Origin: Sulfitobacter sp.
Lineage (GTDB): Bacteria > Pseudomonadota > Alphaproteobacteria > Rhodobacterales > Rhodobacteraceae
Direction of reading: 5' to 3'
Length of the DNA: 22,462 bases
NCBI GenBank assembly: GCA_024636405.1
Contig: JAGXHC010000198.1
Coordinates: 1-22,462, forward strand
The notes under the pieces are model-generated. The model worked only from the letters and a program-made list of their open reading frames with translations, was not told the DNA's origin and did no database searches. Numbering within the stretch: position 1 is the stretch's first letter; each line of letters starts with the position of its first letter. This document shows positions 1 to 8,290 of the stretch, piece by piece. A program made the position numbers and the translations under genes.

Positions 1-15
1 ACAGGAGTATCTGTT

Positions 16-213
16 ATGAACTGGGACCGCATTGAAGGCAACTGGAAGCAATTCACCGGCAAGGTGAAAGAAGAATGGGGCGATCTGACCGACGACGAGA
101 TCGCAGAAGCAAACGGCAATCGCGAACAACTGGCGGGCCGGATTCAGGAACGCTACGGCGTTGCCAAAGACGAAGCAGAGCGCCAGGTCGACACTTGGGC
201 TTCGCGGCACTGA
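16..213 (+). CDS. CsbD-family small stress protein
   Basis: This 65-residue protein matches the CsbD-like family in length and pattern. It opens with MNWDRIEGNWKQFTGKVKEE, followed by an acidic W-G-D-L-T-D-D-E segment and an E-x-L-x-G-R-I-Q-x-x-Y-G motif at about residues 37-48, the usual order in this family. It is hydrophilic and helical, with no signal peptide or membrane segment, so it should be cytosolic. Family members are abundant general-stress proteins in many bacteria; their biochemical role is not known. The start is well supported by AGGAG at 3-7, eight bases before ATG. The promoter lies outside the window, so stress control cannot be checked here. A strong terminator begins 23 bases after the stop, so the gene is probably monocistronic or the last of a unit that starts upstream. 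Confidence 0.92.
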   Translation: MNWDRIEGNWKQFTGKVKEEWGDLTDDEIAEANGNREQLAGRIQERYGVAKDEAERQVDTWASRH

Positions 214-236
214 GCCAAATGATATAACGACGCGTG

Positions 237-264
237 GGGCGGTCCTGTCAGGGCCGCCCTTTTT
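237..264 (+). terminator. Rho-independent terminator after the CsbD gene
   Basis: The arms GGGCGGTCC (237-245) and GGGCCGCCC (251-259) pair over 9 bp with one G-T wobble around the loop TGTCA, followed by five T (260-264). It lies between the CsbD stop and the convergent 3' end of prpE. On the opposite strand the hairpin lacks a T run, so it mainly serves the plus strand. Confidence 0.85.
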
Positions 265-274
265 CAATTTTGGC

Positions 275-2170
275 TCATGCTTCCTTTGCGTATCCGATGC
301 GGCGCAGCGCGTCGCGGATCTCATCCAGAATCGCAGGATCGTCGATGGTGGCCGGCGGTTTGAAGGTCTCGCTGTCCGCGATTTTTGCCATCGTGGCCCG
401 CAGGATCTTGCCTGAGCGGGTCTTGGGCAGGCGGTCCACCACCAGCGCCAGTTTGAACGCTGCAACGGGGCCGATCTGGTCGCGCACCATCTTTACACAT
501 TCGGCCACGATCTCATCTTCGGTGCGCAGCACGCCCTTTGACAGGCATAAAAAACCCATAGGCGCCTGCCCCTTAAGCGGATCACTGACCCCGATCACGG
601 CACATTCAGCGACGTCTGGATGGTTGGCCAGCACCTCTTCCATGGCACCGGTGGACAGGCGGTGACCCGCCACATTGATCACGTCGTCCGTGCGCGCCAT
701 GATATAGAGGTATCCATCCTCATCCATCATGCCGGCATCGCCTGTCTCATAATACCGCGGAAAGGTCGTGAGATACGATTTACGGAACCGGTCGGTTGCA
801 TTCCACAGCGTCGGCAAGGTGCCCGGCGGCAATGGCAATTTGATCGCTATCGCACCAAGTTCGCCCGGTTTCTTCGGATGCCCGCCTTCGTCAAGTATGT
901 GCACTTCGTACCCCGGCATCGGCACCGTGGGTGATCCGATCTTGACCGGCAGCGTCTCAAGCCCGGTGGGGTTGCCTGCAATCGTAAATCCGGTTTCGGT
1001 CTGCCACCAATGATCGTAAACTGGCACGCCCAGGATATCTTGTGCCCACAGGATCGTGTCGGGGTCCGCCCGTTCGCCCGCCAGATACAGCGCACGCAGG
1101 CACGACAGATCGTATTTCTGGCGATACTCGCCCTTGGGGTCTTCGCGTTTGACGGCGCGGATTGCGGTGGGGGCGGTAAAGAAGGACCGCACGTTGTGTT
1201 CTTCGATGACGCGCCAGAAAGTGCCGGCATCAGGCGTGCCGATCGGTTTGCCTTCAAACACCACTGTCGTATTGCCGTGGATCAACGGTGCATAGCAGAT
1301 ATAGGAATGGCCCACGACCCAGCCGACGTCCGACGCCGCCCAGAATACATCGCCGGGATCGACGTTATAGATATTTTTCATCGTCCAGTTCAGTGCAACC
1401 AGATGCCCGGCCGTATGCCGCACAACGCCCTTTGGCGCGCCTGTGGTGCCGGACGTATAGAGGATATACGCCGGGTGGTTGCCCTCGACCGGGACACAAT
1501 CGGCGGGTGTGATGCCAACTTGTGCGTCATGCCAATCCAGATCGCGCCCCGCGATCAAATCACAGTGCAACTGGTCGCGTTGCAGAATGATGCACAGCTC
1601 TGGCTTGTGTTGTGCCATCTCGATTGCGGCATCAAGCAGGGGTTTATAGGCCACCACGCGGCCAGGTTCCAATCCGCAGGAAGCGGCGAGGATCGCTTTT
1701 GGCGTGCAATCGCTGATCCGGGTCGCCAGTTCGTTGGCTGCGAAACCGCCGAACACAACCGAATGTACCGCCCCGATCCGTGCGCAGGCCAGCATCGCTT
1801 CCAATGCTTCGGGCACCATCGGCATGTAGATGATGACGCGGTCGCCCTTTTCGATACCCTGCGCGACCATGGCTCCGGCGAGGGATGCAACGCGGGTTTG
1901 CAGTTCAGCAAAGCTGATTTTGGTCTGGGTTCCGGTGATCGGGCTGTCATGGATAATAGCGACCTGATCCGCGCGCCCGTTGTTCACATGCCGGTCAACA
2001 GCATTGTAACATCCGTTCACCCGCGCATCCGCAAACCATTCATACAAATCATCGCCGATATCAAACAGCGCCTGCCGGGGTGCCACGTCCCAGTCGATGG
2101 CCTCGGCTTGCTTTAGCCAGTAGGCTTCCGGATCGGTCCGCCAGCTTTCGTAAATGTCCCGGTATCCCAT
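275..2170 (-). CDS. prpE: Propionyl-CoA synthetase (AMP-forming), PrpE type
   Basis: This 631-residue enzyme belongs to the ANL adenylate-forming superfamily and should convert propionate, ATP and CoA to propionyl-CoA, AMP and pyrophosphate in the cytosol. The P-loop YTSGTTGAPKG is at residues 238-248, the aromatic motif DHWWQTETG at 386-394, the hinge-region YETGD at 474-478, and the C-terminal LPKTRSGKILR carries the catalytic lysine K588. The length (about 630) and the N-terminal sequence MGYRDIYESW fit PrpE better than acetyl-CoA synthetase, which is usually about 650 residues. Some activity on acetate remains possible. The start is supported by a purine-rich GGGGGGAAAG just upstream. The gene stands alone; no methylcitrate or propionyl-CoA carboxylase gene is in the window. 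An inverted repeat upstream (2197-2224) may be an operator. Confidence 0.92.
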   Translation of the reverse strand: MGYRDIYESWRTDPEAYWLKQAEAIDWDVAPRQALFDIGDDLYEWFADARVNGCYNAVDRHVNNGRADQVAIIHDSPITGTQTKISFAELQTRVASLAGAMVAQGIEKGDRVIIYMPMVPEALEAMLACARIGAVHSVVFGGFAANELATRISDCTPKAILAASCGLEPGRVVAYKPLLDAAIEMAQHKPELCIILQRDQLHCDLIAGRDLDWHDAQVGITPADCVPVEGNHPAYILYTSGTTGAPKGVVRHTAGHLVALNWTMKNIYNVDPGDVFWAASDVGWVVGHSYICYAPLIHGNTTVVFEGKPIGTPDAGTFWRVIEEHNVRSFFTAPTAIRAVKREDPKGEYRQKYDLSCLRALYLAGERADPDTILWAQDILGVPVYDHWWQTETGFTIAGNPTGLETLPVKIGSPTVPMPGYEVHILDEGGHPKKPGELGAIAIKLPLPPGTLPTLWNATDRFRKSYLTTFPRYYETGDAGMMDEDGYLYIMARTDDVINVAGHRLSTGAMEEVLANHPDVAECAVIGVSDPLKGQAPMGFLCLSKGVLRTEDEIVAECVKMVRDQIGPVAAFKLALVVDRLPKTRSGKILRATMAKIADSETFKPPATIDDPAILDEIRDALRRIGYAKEA

Positions 2171-2499
2171 GGTTCTTTCCCCCCGCTGGTCGGCTGTTCA
2201 AAGTTTAACAGGGATCACTTTGAAAGCAAACGCGCAAGCAGATGAGGGCCATTCATACCGATGGCCAAAACAACGCGGTGATGCCCAAAGTGTTCCGCCA
2301 TTCAGGCGTCGATGCGCGCGGATAAATCGGCTGCGCTGAAAGGTGCCGAAGCTGGTGCGCTGCTCGGCAAGTTGTTGCAGGGGATGAACAAAAGCGACAT
2401 CATCGCCTGATTACGACGTTTCGTTTTTGTACGGAGATGGCATATTGAATTCAGGGACGGCATCCCGCCGGACCGATTTGCAAACGAGAGTATGCAACA
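2171..2499. other. Non-coding gap with no clear gene
   Basis: This is the 5' side of the prpE/maeB gap. Apart from the inverted repeat at 2197-2224 it holds only short frames. One at 2312-2410 (plus) would encode 32 residues, MRADKSAALKGAEAGALLGK followed by LLQGMNKSDIIA, with a stop about 30 bp upstream in frame and no convincing ribosome-binding site; it could be a micro-protein or a remnant of a lost gene. A local AT-rich stretch (about 2411-2455) could hold the promoter for the downstream small frame, but I see no clear -35/-10 pair. Confidence 0.4.
2197..2224. promoter_or_regulatory. Inverted repeat upstream of prpE, candidate operator
   Basis: TTCAAAG (2197-2203) and CTTTGAA (2218-2224) are exact inverted copies separated by 14 bp, so their centres lie 21 bp apart, two helical turns. 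The repeat sits 27 bp upstream of the prpE start codon. A dimeric regulator site is an inference; I cannot name the regulator, and 7-bp arms can arise by chance. Confidence 0.35.
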
Positions 2500-2574
2500 A
2501 TGGCAAACACTGCCCCGAAACCTGCACCGAAGAAATCCCCATCCAAGCCAGGCGACAAGCCCTCGCAGAAATAG
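2500..2574 (+). CDS. Putative 24-residue Lys/Pro-rich micro-protein
   Basis: This short frame encodes 24 residues, beginning MANTAPKPAPKKSPSKPGDK and ending PSQK. It is strongly basic, made mostly of K, P, A and S, with no hydrophobic core, so it should be unstructured. Support is indirect: a purine-rich ACGAGAG about nine bases before the ATG, codon choice like the neighbours, and a strong hairpin starting 25 bases after the stop, as expected for a short monocistronic transcript. I do not recognise a family. A nucleic-acid-binding or chaperone-like role would be speculation. A second small basic protein with a similar K/A/P composition may follow at 2634-2864, and chance occurrence cannot be excluded for a frame this short. 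Confidence 0.4.
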   Translation: MANTAPKPAPKKSPSKPGDKPSQK

Positions 2575-2598
2575 GATAGGCTTCTTACAGATGCCAAG

Positions 2599-2629
2599 AC
2601 GCCGCCCCGGAGATCACCGGGACGGCGTT
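2599..2629 (+). terminator. Hairpin after the 24-residue frame, likely terminator
   Basis: ACGCCG-C-CCCGG and CCGGG-A-CGGCGT pair over 11 bp with one internal C-A mismatch around the loop AGATCA. Only three T follow, so termination may be inefficient. It separates the two small basic frames at 2500-2574 and 2634-2864. Confidence 0.55.
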
Positions 2630-2633
2630 TGCA

Positions 2634-2864
2634 GTGGAACTTACACGATTTAACACGATTGCTGAAAATATCATCTGGTTCGTCGCTATGCGGCCAGTCA
2701 TGACGCTGGTCGGGCTGTTACCTGACCCCGTCCAAAGAGATGGACTTAAGATCATGGGTGACAAAATCTCCAACAAGAAGAAGAAAGCCAAGGCCGCTGC
2801 CAAGCCTGCGCCAAAGGCTGCTTCCGGTCTTGCTGAAATGAAACTGGCGACACCGCGCAAATAA
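2634..2864 (+). CDS. Putative small basic protein, start uncertain
   Basis: The frame is open from a GTG at 2634 and would give 76 residues: a hydrophobic segment at about 13-29 (IIWFVAMRPVMTLVGLL), then a Lys/Ala/Pro-rich tail around KKKKAKAAAKPAPKAA. In-frame ATG codons at 2688, 2700 and 2754 are alternatives; the ATG at 2754 leaves only a 36-residue basic peptide, MGDKISNKKKK and so on. No start has a strong ribosome-binding site: GGGACGG precedes the GTG, and AAGAGA lies about 13 bases before 2754. The stop is followed by a good terminator at 2889-2915, which supports a real transcript. I recognise no family. The frame could be a single-pass membrane peptide with a basic tail or a soluble basic peptide like the one at 2500-2574. 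Confidence 0.4.
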   Translation: MELTRFNTIAENIIWFVAMRPVMTLVGLLPDPVQRDGLKIMGDKISNKKKKAKAAAKPAPKAASGLAEMKLATPRK

Positions 2865-2888
2865 GCGCCGGTCGTTCGCAAAAGACCC

Positions 2889-2925
2889 CGCCGCCCCCGA
2901 CAGAAAGGGGCGGCGTTGTTCGTTT
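2889..2925. terminator. Terminator between the small basic frame and the malic enzyme gene
   Basis: CGCCGCCCC (2889-2897) and GGGGCGGCG (2907-2915) form a perfect 9-bp stem with a 9-nt loop. On the plus strand the T-rich TTGTTCGTTT follows; on the minus strand the sequence after the stem is GGGTCTTTTG. It sits between convergent genes and may act in both directions. Confidence 0.7.
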
Positions 2926-2927
2926 CG

Positions 2928-5201
2928 CTAGCCGTAATGCGCCACTGGCGTGCCGGCGATTGCGCCGACATTCAACAGGCCGCGCGCGGTGATCGACGAT
3001 GACACAATATGTGCGCGGTTGCCCATGCCCATCAAAATTGGCCCCACCTCAAGCCCGCCGCCCTTCATCTTGAGAATGTTGCGCACGCCAGATGCAGCAT
3101 CGGCATGTGCAAAGACCAGCACATTCGCAGCCCCTTCAAGCCGGTTGCCGGGCAGCATTTTTTCACGCAGTTCAGCGTCCAGAGCGGTGTCGATGTTCAT
3201 CTCGCCTTCATAGCTGAAGTCGTGATTGCCCTGATCCAAAAGCCGAATTGCAGCGCGCAGGCGACCGCCAGAGCCTTCGCCCTGATTGCCGAATTGGCTT
3301 TGCGAACACAGGGCAATTTTCGGCTCGATCCCAAAGCGCCGGACATGGCGCGCCGCACTTATGGCGATCTCTGCGATCTGTTCGGGATTGGGGTGCAGAT
3401 GCACCTGCGTGTCTGCGATGAACAGCGGTCCATCCTCCAGAATCATCATCGACAATGCGCCATGCGGACGCAGCCCGTCACGGCCCAGCACCTGCTCCAC
3501 ATAATTGAGATGCCAGCGGAATTCACCAAAGGTGCCGCAGATCAGGCTGTCCGCTTCGCCGCGGTGCACCATGACGGCACCGATGGCCGTGGTATTGGTG
3601 CGCATAACGGCGCGCGCGATGTCGGGTGATACGCCGCGACGTCCCATCAGGCTTAGGTAGGTTTCCCAATAATCGCGGTAACGCGGATCGTTCTCGGGGT
3701 TCACAAGGTCGATGTTGTCGCCCAGTTTAAGGGTCAGTCCGGCCTTTTCAATGCGTCTTTGGATGACATCGGGACGCCCGATCAGGATCGGCATCTCGGT
3801 GGTTTCCTCGATGATTGCCTGTGCGGCGCGCAGCACCCGTTCGTCTTCGCCCTCTGCAAACACCAGCCGCCGGGGCGTGGCGCGCGCAGCCTCGAAAACC
3901 GGACGCATCAACAGGGCCGATCTGAACACGGATCCGTCCAGTTTGCGTTTATAAGCGTCCATATCGGCAATCGGGCGGGTGGCAACGCCGGTTTCCATCG
4001 CGGCCTTGGCCACAGCGGAAGACACGATACCGATCAGGCGCGGATCAAAGGGTTTCGGGATCAGATAATCCGCGCCAAAAGTCATCTGTTCACCCTGATA
4101 TGCGGCGGCGGCCTCTGCGCTGGTGGTTGCGCGTGCCAGCGCCGCAATGCCGTCGATGCAGGCCAGCTTCATCTCATCATTGATCGTGGTGGCCCCCACA
4201 TCCAGTGCGCCCCGGAAGATAAAGGGAAAGCACAGCACGTTGTTGACCTGATTCGGAAAGTCACTGCGCCCAGTCGCAATAATGGCGTCGGGCCGGACCG
4301 CGCGGGCCAGATCCGGCAAAATCTCGGGCGTGGGATTTGCCAGCGCGAATATTATCGGACGTTCGGCCATCTGGTTGACCATTTCCGGGGTCAGCACGCC
4401 GGGGCCGGACAGACCAAGAAACAGATCAGCGCCCGGAATGACATCGCCAAGCGTGCGCAGGTCCGAGGCTTGGGCAAATTCCGACTTGATCGGATTCATG
4501 TCGATCTCGCGGCCCTCATAGACCAGCTCATTGATGTCACACAGCCAGACATTTTCGCGTCTTACACCCAGTTTCAGCAGCATCTTGAGGCAGGCAATGC
4601 CCGCCGCGCCGCCCCCGGTCGAGACAATTTTGATGTCCTCGAATGACTTTTTGGCCACAAACAGCGCGTTCTTGACGGCAGCCCCCACCACGATTGCGGT
4701 GCCATGCTGATCGTCGTGAAAGACGGGGATCTTCATCCGTTCCCGGCAAATACGTTCCACGGTAAAGCAGTCGGGCGCCTTGATGTCTTCAAGGTTGATC
4801 GCGCCAAAAGACGGCTCCAGCGCGCAGACAATATCGGCCAGCTTCTCTGGATCGGCCTCGTCCACTTCGATGTCGAAACAATCAATATTGGCGAATTTCT
4901 TGAACAGGACGGCCTTGCCCTCCATCACCGGCTTGGACGCCAGCGCGCCGATATTGCCCAACCCCAGCACCGCCGTGCCGTTTGTGACAACCCCCACCAG
5001 ATTGGCGCGCGCAGTATAGCGCGCGGCGGTGGACGGATCGGCCTTTATCTCAAGGCAGGCCTCGGCGACGCCGGGCGAATAGGCCCGCGACAGATCACGC
5101 CCGTTCGCAAGCGGCTTTGTCGCGCGAATTTCAAGTTTTCCGGGTTTTGGAAACTCGTGATAATCAAGTGCGGCCTGCCGCTGATTTGGCGCGTCTGACA
5201 T
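2928..5201 (-). CDS. maeB: Malic enzyme with C-terminal phosphotransacetylase-like domain
   Basis: This 757-residue protein has the two-domain architecture of the large bacterial malic enzymes (MaeB, DME/TME of rhizobia), which oxidatively decarboxylate malate to pyruvate with NAD(P)+. Residues 1-420 are the malic enzyme part: [13 protein letters not shown] at 73-85, FHDDQHGTA at 161-169 with metal-binding acidic residues, and a Rossmann loop [10 protein letters not shown] at about 194-203. Residues from about 430 match the phosphotransacetylase fold ([14 protein letters not shown] near 445-460). In characterised homologues this domain is non-catalytic in acetyl transfer but has a structural or regulatory role, often through acetyl-CoA. 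Whether the cofactor is NAD or NADP cannot be read safely. GGGAGGAG precedes the ATG. It is divergent from the deo operon. The enzyme would feed pyruvate from C4 acids, for example during growth on acids or fatty acids. Confidence 0.94.
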   Translation of the reverse strand: MSDAPNQRQAALDYHEFPKPGKLEIRATKPLANGRDLSRAYSPGVAEACLEIKADPSTAARYTARANLVGVVTNGTAVLGLGNIGALASKPVMEGKAVLFKKFANIDCFDIEVDEADPEKLADIVCALEPSFGAINLEDIKAPDCFTVERICRERMKIPVFHDDQHGTAIVVGAAVKNALFVAKKSFEDIKIVSTGGGAAGIACLKMLLKLGVRRENVWLCDINELVYEGREIDMNPIKSEFAQASDLRTLGDVIPGADLFLGLSGPGVLTPEMVNQMAERPIIFALANPTPEILPDLARAVRPDAIIATGRSDFPNQVNNVLCFPFIFRGALDVGATTINDEMKLACIDGIAALARATTSAEAAAAYQGEQMTFGADYLIPKPFDPRLIGIVSSAVAKAAMETGVATRPIADMDAYKRKLDGSVFRSALLMRPVFEAARATPRRLVFAEGEDERVLRAAQAIIEETTEMPILIGRPDVIQRRIEKAGLTLKLGDNIDLVNPENDPRYRDYWETYLSLMGRRGVSPDIARAVMRTNTTAIGAVMVHRGEADSLICGTFGEFRWHLNYVEQVLGRDGLRPHGALSMMILEDGPLFIADTQVHLHPNPEQIAEIAISAARHVRRFGIEPKIALCSQSQFGNQGEGSGGRLRAAIRLLDQGNHDFSYEGEMNIDTALDAELREKMLPGNRLEGAANVLVFAHADAASGVRNILKMKGGGLEVGPILMGMGNRAHIVSSSITARGLLNVGAIAGTPVAHYG

Positions 5202-5226
5202 AAGGTGAGGCTCCTCCCAGAGAATG

Positions 5227-5257
5227 GTTTAGTGTTAAACTATTAGCGCGCGCGCGC
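5227..5257. promoter_or_regulatory. Divergent maeB/cdd control region: inverted repeat and GC-alternating tract
   Basis: GTTTA (5227-5231) and TAAAC (5236-5240) are inverted around GTGT, 26 bp upstream of the maeB start. A strictly alternating GCGCGCGCGCGC tract (5246-5257) follows at once. The 157-bp gap must hold the maeB promoter and probably the cdd promoter. No convincing -35/-10 pair could be assigned by eye, so the regulatory role is inferred from position. Confidence 0.3.
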
Positions 5258-5358
5258 CAACACGGCATTTGCCGCGCCGGGGTGTCATGGACCGCGGATT
5301 TGCCATCGCATCTTGGCGCGGATTTTTTTATGCTTAACGCAAAGCAGGGGAAAAACAC

Positions 5359-5754
5359 ATGGCTCAAGAATTGCGCGATGCAGCGGCAGCGGTGCGGAAA
5401 AACGCACACGCACCATATTCCAACTTCAAGGTGGGGGCCGCGATCCGCGCCGGATCGGGCGCCGTCTTTGTTGGCTGCAACGTTGAAAACGTGGCCTATC
5501 CCGAAGGTACTTGTGCCGAAGCGGGCGCCATTGCGGCGATGGTCGCTGCCGGAGAAACAACGCTGACGGCGGCGTATGTCATCGCGGATGCCGCGAAACC
5601 CGTCACCCCCTGCGGTGGATGCCGCCAAAAGCTGGCCGAATTCGGCACAGGCGATGTCACCGTAACAATGGCAACGCTGGACGGTGTCGAACAGCGCACC
5701 ACATTGGCCGAACTGCTGCCCGGTGCCTTTGCCGCCGAACACATGGAAGGATGA
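5359..5754 (+). CDS. cdd: Cytidine deaminase, short tetrameric type
   Basis: At 131 residues this is the short form of cytidine deaminase, which hydrolyses cytidine and deoxycytidine to uridine and deoxyuridine plus ammonia. All catalytic features are present: the substrate-site motif YSNFKVGAA (20-28), the zinc ligand and proton-shuttle pair C52 and E54 in TCAEAGAIAAM, and the zinc ligands C85 and C88 in PCGGCRQKLAEF. AGGGG lies about ten bases before the ATG. The gene opens the salvage cluster: deoA starts 4 nt after its stop, so the two are surely co-transcribed. It supplies deoA with uracil nucleosides. I found no transporter for nucleosides in the window. Confidence 0.95.
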   Translation: MAQELRDAAAAVRKNAHAPYSNFKVGAAIRAGSGAVFVGCNVENVAYPEGTCAEAGAIAAMVAAGETTLTAAYVIADAAKPVTPCGGCRQKLAEFGTGDVTVTMATLDGVEQRTTLAELLPGAFAAEHMEG

Positions 5755-5758
5755 CGCC

Positions 5759-7084
5759 ATGAGCGCGCGCGCGATTCTGGCGCGCCTGCGCCATGGCCAG
5801 CCGCTGGATGCGGATGCGCTGGCATGGATGGCCCAGGCACTTGCGGCGGGCACCGTGAGCGATGCGCAGGCCGGCGCTTTTGCCATGGGGATCTGTCTGA
5901 ACGGTCTTGATGACGCCGGCCGGGTGGCGCTGACATTGGCGATGCGCGATTCGGGCCATGTGCTGAAATGGGATCTGGACGGCCCGGTGCTGGACAAACA
6001 CTCAACCGGCGGCGTCGGCGATTGTGTGTCGTTGGTACTGGCCCCGGCGCTCGCGGCCTGCGGCGCCTTCGTGCCGATGATTTCTGGGCGCGGGTTGGGG
6101 CATACCGGCGGCACGCTTGATAAGCTTGAGGCGATACCGGGCGTTGTGACCCAGCTTGAAGAAGCGCGGTTTCGCGATGTGGTGGCCGATGCGGGATGTG
6201 CGATTGTGGGTGCCACCGCCGACATTGCCCCGGCCGATAGACGGCTTTACGCAGTGCGTGATGTCACGTCGACAGTGGACAGCCTTGATCTGATCACCGC
6301 GTCGATCCTGTCAAAGAAGCTGGCAGGCGGGCTGGATGGTCTGGTGCTGGACGTCAAGGTCGGCAGCGGCGCGTTCATGAAGGATATCGACGCCGCCCGC
6401 GCATTGGCCCAAGCGCTGAGCACCACCGCAAATGCCGCAGGGTGTCGCACGTCGGCGTTGATCAGCGACATGAGCCAGCCGCTGGTGCCCAGCCTTGGCA
6501 ACGCGCTGGAAGTGGCAGAGGTGATGCGCGTGCTGACCGCAGACAGGCAGGGACCGATCGTTGATCTTTGTGCCGCCCTTGGGGGGGTCCTGCTGGCCAA
6601 TGGCGGGATCGCACCTGATGCCCAAAGCGGTGCCGACGCCATCGTCGCTGCGATCCGCGATGGCCGCGCGGCGGAACGATTCGGGCGCATGATCGCGGCG
6701 ATGGGTGGGCCGCTGTCCTTTGTTGAAAACTGGCAGCGGTTCTTGCCGGAGGCGACCGTTCTGCGTGAGGTAAAGTCGCCCGCCGCAGGCTTTGTCAGCG
6801 CCATTGACGGCGAAGCATTGGGGCTTGCGGTGGTGGCCCTTGGGGGTGGCCGGGTGGTGGAATCGGATACTGTCGATCCTGCGGTGGGTCTTTCGGGTGT
6901 TGCACGGCTCGGTTCTTGGGTCGAAAAGGGGCAGCCGCTGGCCGCCGTTCACGCCGCGCGCCCGGCCGATGCAGACCGTGCAGCATTGGCAGTACAAAGC
7001 GCAATTGCGTTGTCGGCGGAAAAACCGGATCTGCCAGAACTGATCATTGAAAGGCCAGATTTGATCATTGAAGGGGTTATATGA
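5759..7084 (+). CDS. deoA: Thymidine phosphorylase
   Basis: This 441-residue protein is a pyrimidine-nucleoside phosphorylase of the class II glycosyltransferase fold. It splits thymidine or deoxyuridine with phosphate into the base and 2-deoxyribose-1-phosphate. The phosphate-binding KHSTGGVGD is at 80-88 and the family signature SGRGLGHTGGTLDKLEAIPG at 109-128; length and order match DeoA. The frame is open further upstream (to 5684), but the ATG at 5759 is chosen because GGAAGGA lies at proper distance, the N-terminus starts with the usual helix (RAILARLRHGQPLDADALAW), and an earlier start would overlap cdd strongly. Its TGA overlaps the deoB ATG (ATGA), indicating translational coupling. 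A close pyrimidine-nucleoside phosphorylase (Pdp) specificity cannot be fully excluded. Confidence 0.94.
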   Translation: MSARAILARLRHGQPLDADALAWMAQALAAGTVSDAQAGAFAMGICLNGLDDAGRVALTLAMRDSGHVLKWDLDGPVLDKHSTGGVGDCVSLVLAPALAACGAFVPMISGRGLGHTGGTLDKLEAIPGVVTQLEEARFRDVVADAGCAIVGATADIAPADRRLYAVRDVTSTVDSLDLITASILSKKLAGGLDGLVLDVKVGSGAFMKDIDAARALAQALSTTANAAGCRTSALISDMSQPLVPSLGNALEVAEVMRVLTADRQGPIVDLCAALGGVLLANGGIAPDAQSGADAIVAAIRDGRAAERFGRMIAAMGGPLSFVENWQRFLPEATVLREVKSPAAGFVSAIDGEALGLAVVALGGGRVVESDTVDPAVGLSGVARLGSWVEKGQPLAAVHAARPADADRAALAVQSAIALSAEKPDLPELIIERPDLIIEGVI

Positions 7085-8277
7085 TGGCGCGGGTATTTCT
7101 TGTGGTGATGGATTCTGTCGGCATCGGCGGCGCGCCGGATGCCGACACCTTTTTCAACGGCAGCGTACCGGATACCGGTGCCAATACGCTGGGACATATT
7201 GCACAGGCCTGCGCCGAAGGCCGGGCCGAAGAAGGGCGCAGCGGCGTGCTTCGGATGCCGCATCTGGGCGCCTTGGGTCTGGGTGCCGCGTTAAAGCTTG
7301 CTTCGGGGCTCGATGCGCCGGGCCTGAACGGTGCACCCCAAGGCCACTGGGGCGCCGCGACTGAAACCTCGCGCGGCAAGGACACGCCGTCGGGACATTG
7401 GGAACTGGCCGGATTGCCGGTGCCGTGGGACTGGCACTATTTCCCCGACACCCGCCCTTCGTTCCCCGATGCTCTGACCCGTTTTGTCGCCGATGCAGCC
7501 GGGACCGACGGCATCTTGGGCAATTGCCACGCGCCGGGCACCGCAATCATTGAAGAGCTTGGCCAGATGCACTGCGAAAGCGGCTGGCCGATCTGCTATA
7601 CTTCCGCCGACAGTGTGTTCCAGATTGCCGCGCACGAGGAGATTTTCGGACTGGACCGGCTGTTGAAGCTTTGCCGCGATATTGCGCCACATCTGCATAC
7701 CATGAAGGTCGGTCGCGTTATCGCGCGTCCGTTTGTCGGCAGCGCGCAGGACGGATTTGAGCGGACGTCGAACCGCCGCGACTTTGCCATCATGCCACCA
7801 AGCCCGGTGTTGACCAACTGGGTGCAGAACGCGGGCGGCAGGGTGCATGCCATCGGCAAGATCGGGGATATATTTTCGATGCAGGGCATCGACGATTTGC
7901 GCAAAGGTCCGGATGCGGTGCTGATGGATCATCTGGGGCATCTGGTGAATACCGCGCAGGACGGCAGCCTGACCTTCGCGAACTTTGTCGAATTTGACAG
8001 TATCTATGGCCATCGCCGTGATGTTTCGGGCTATGCCCGTGCGCTGGAATGGTTTGACACAGCGATTGGCCCGCTGCTGCCGCGTTTGCGGGCGGGTGAT
8101 ATGATGATCTTTACTGCCGATCATGGCAATGATCCGACGTGGATCGGCACTGACCATACCCGCGAAAGGGTGCCGGTGGTGATTGCCGGTATCGGGCCGG
8201 GTTCCCTTGGCCAGATCAGCTTCACCGATGTGGCGGCGCTCGTGGCGCGGCATCTTGGCGTTGCTGTGCCGGGCTGA
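7081..8277 (+). CDS. deoB: Phosphopentomutase
   Basis: The 398-residue product belongs to the alkaline-phosphatase-like metalloenzymes and should interconvert deoxyribose-1-phosphate and deoxyribose-5-phosphate (and the ribose forms). Visible features: the metal-binding N-terminus VVMDSVGIGGAPDAD with D11, the phosphorylated threonine T102 in GKDTPSGHWE, the metal-binding FTADHGNDPTW near the C-terminus, and the NFVEFDSIYGHRRD segment. A second ATG at 7084 would shorten it by one residue; 7081 is chosen because it overlaps the deoA stop and has GAAGGGG upstream. It takes the sugar phosphate made by DeoA. The aldolase DeoC that would finish deoxyribose breakdown is not in the window. Confidence 0.95.
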   Translation: MMARVFLVVMDSVGIGGAPDADTFFNGSVPDTGANTLGHIAQACAEGRAEEGRSGVLRMPHLGALGLGAALKLASGLDAPGLNGAPQGHWGAATETSRGKDTPSGHWELAGLPVPWDWHYFPDTRPSFPDALTRFVADAAGTDGILGNCHAPGTAIIEELGQMHCESGWPICYTSADSVFQIAAHEEIFGLDRLLKLCRDIAPHLHTMKVGRVIARPFVGSAQDGFERTSNRRDFAIMPPSPVLTNWVQNAGGRVHAIGKIGDIFSMQGIDDLRKGPDAVLMDHLGHLVNTAQDGSLTFANFVEFDSIYGHRRDVSGYARALEWFDTAIGPLLPRLRAGDMMIFTADHGNDPTWIGTDHTRERVPVVIAGIGPGSLGQISFTDVAALVARHLGVAVPG

Positions 8278-8290
8278 CCTTGCGCGTGCG

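Noticed and set aside
1010..2116. Long open frame antisense to prpE
   Set aside because: Its complement encodes a full PrpE with all motifs. GC-rich third positions create long antisense frames; this one has no family-like sequence and no ribosome-binding site.
2477..2484. TTTGCAAA palindrome as a propionyl-CoA regulator site
   Set aside because: Only one clear copy is seen, it is not in front of prpE, and an 8-bp site alone is expected by chance at this scale.
2585..2971. Minus-strand open frame between prpE and maeB
   Set aside because: It runs through two hairpins and into the 3' end of maeB, has no ribosome-binding site and no recognisable motif.
3759..4646. Open frame antisense to maeB
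   Set aside because: It is the mirror of conserved malic-enzyme codons and shows no protein-like pattern.
5684..5758. Upstream extension of deoA
   Set aside because: It would overlap cdd by about 70 bp, adds residues unlike DeoA, and the ATG at 5759 has a good ribosome-binding site.
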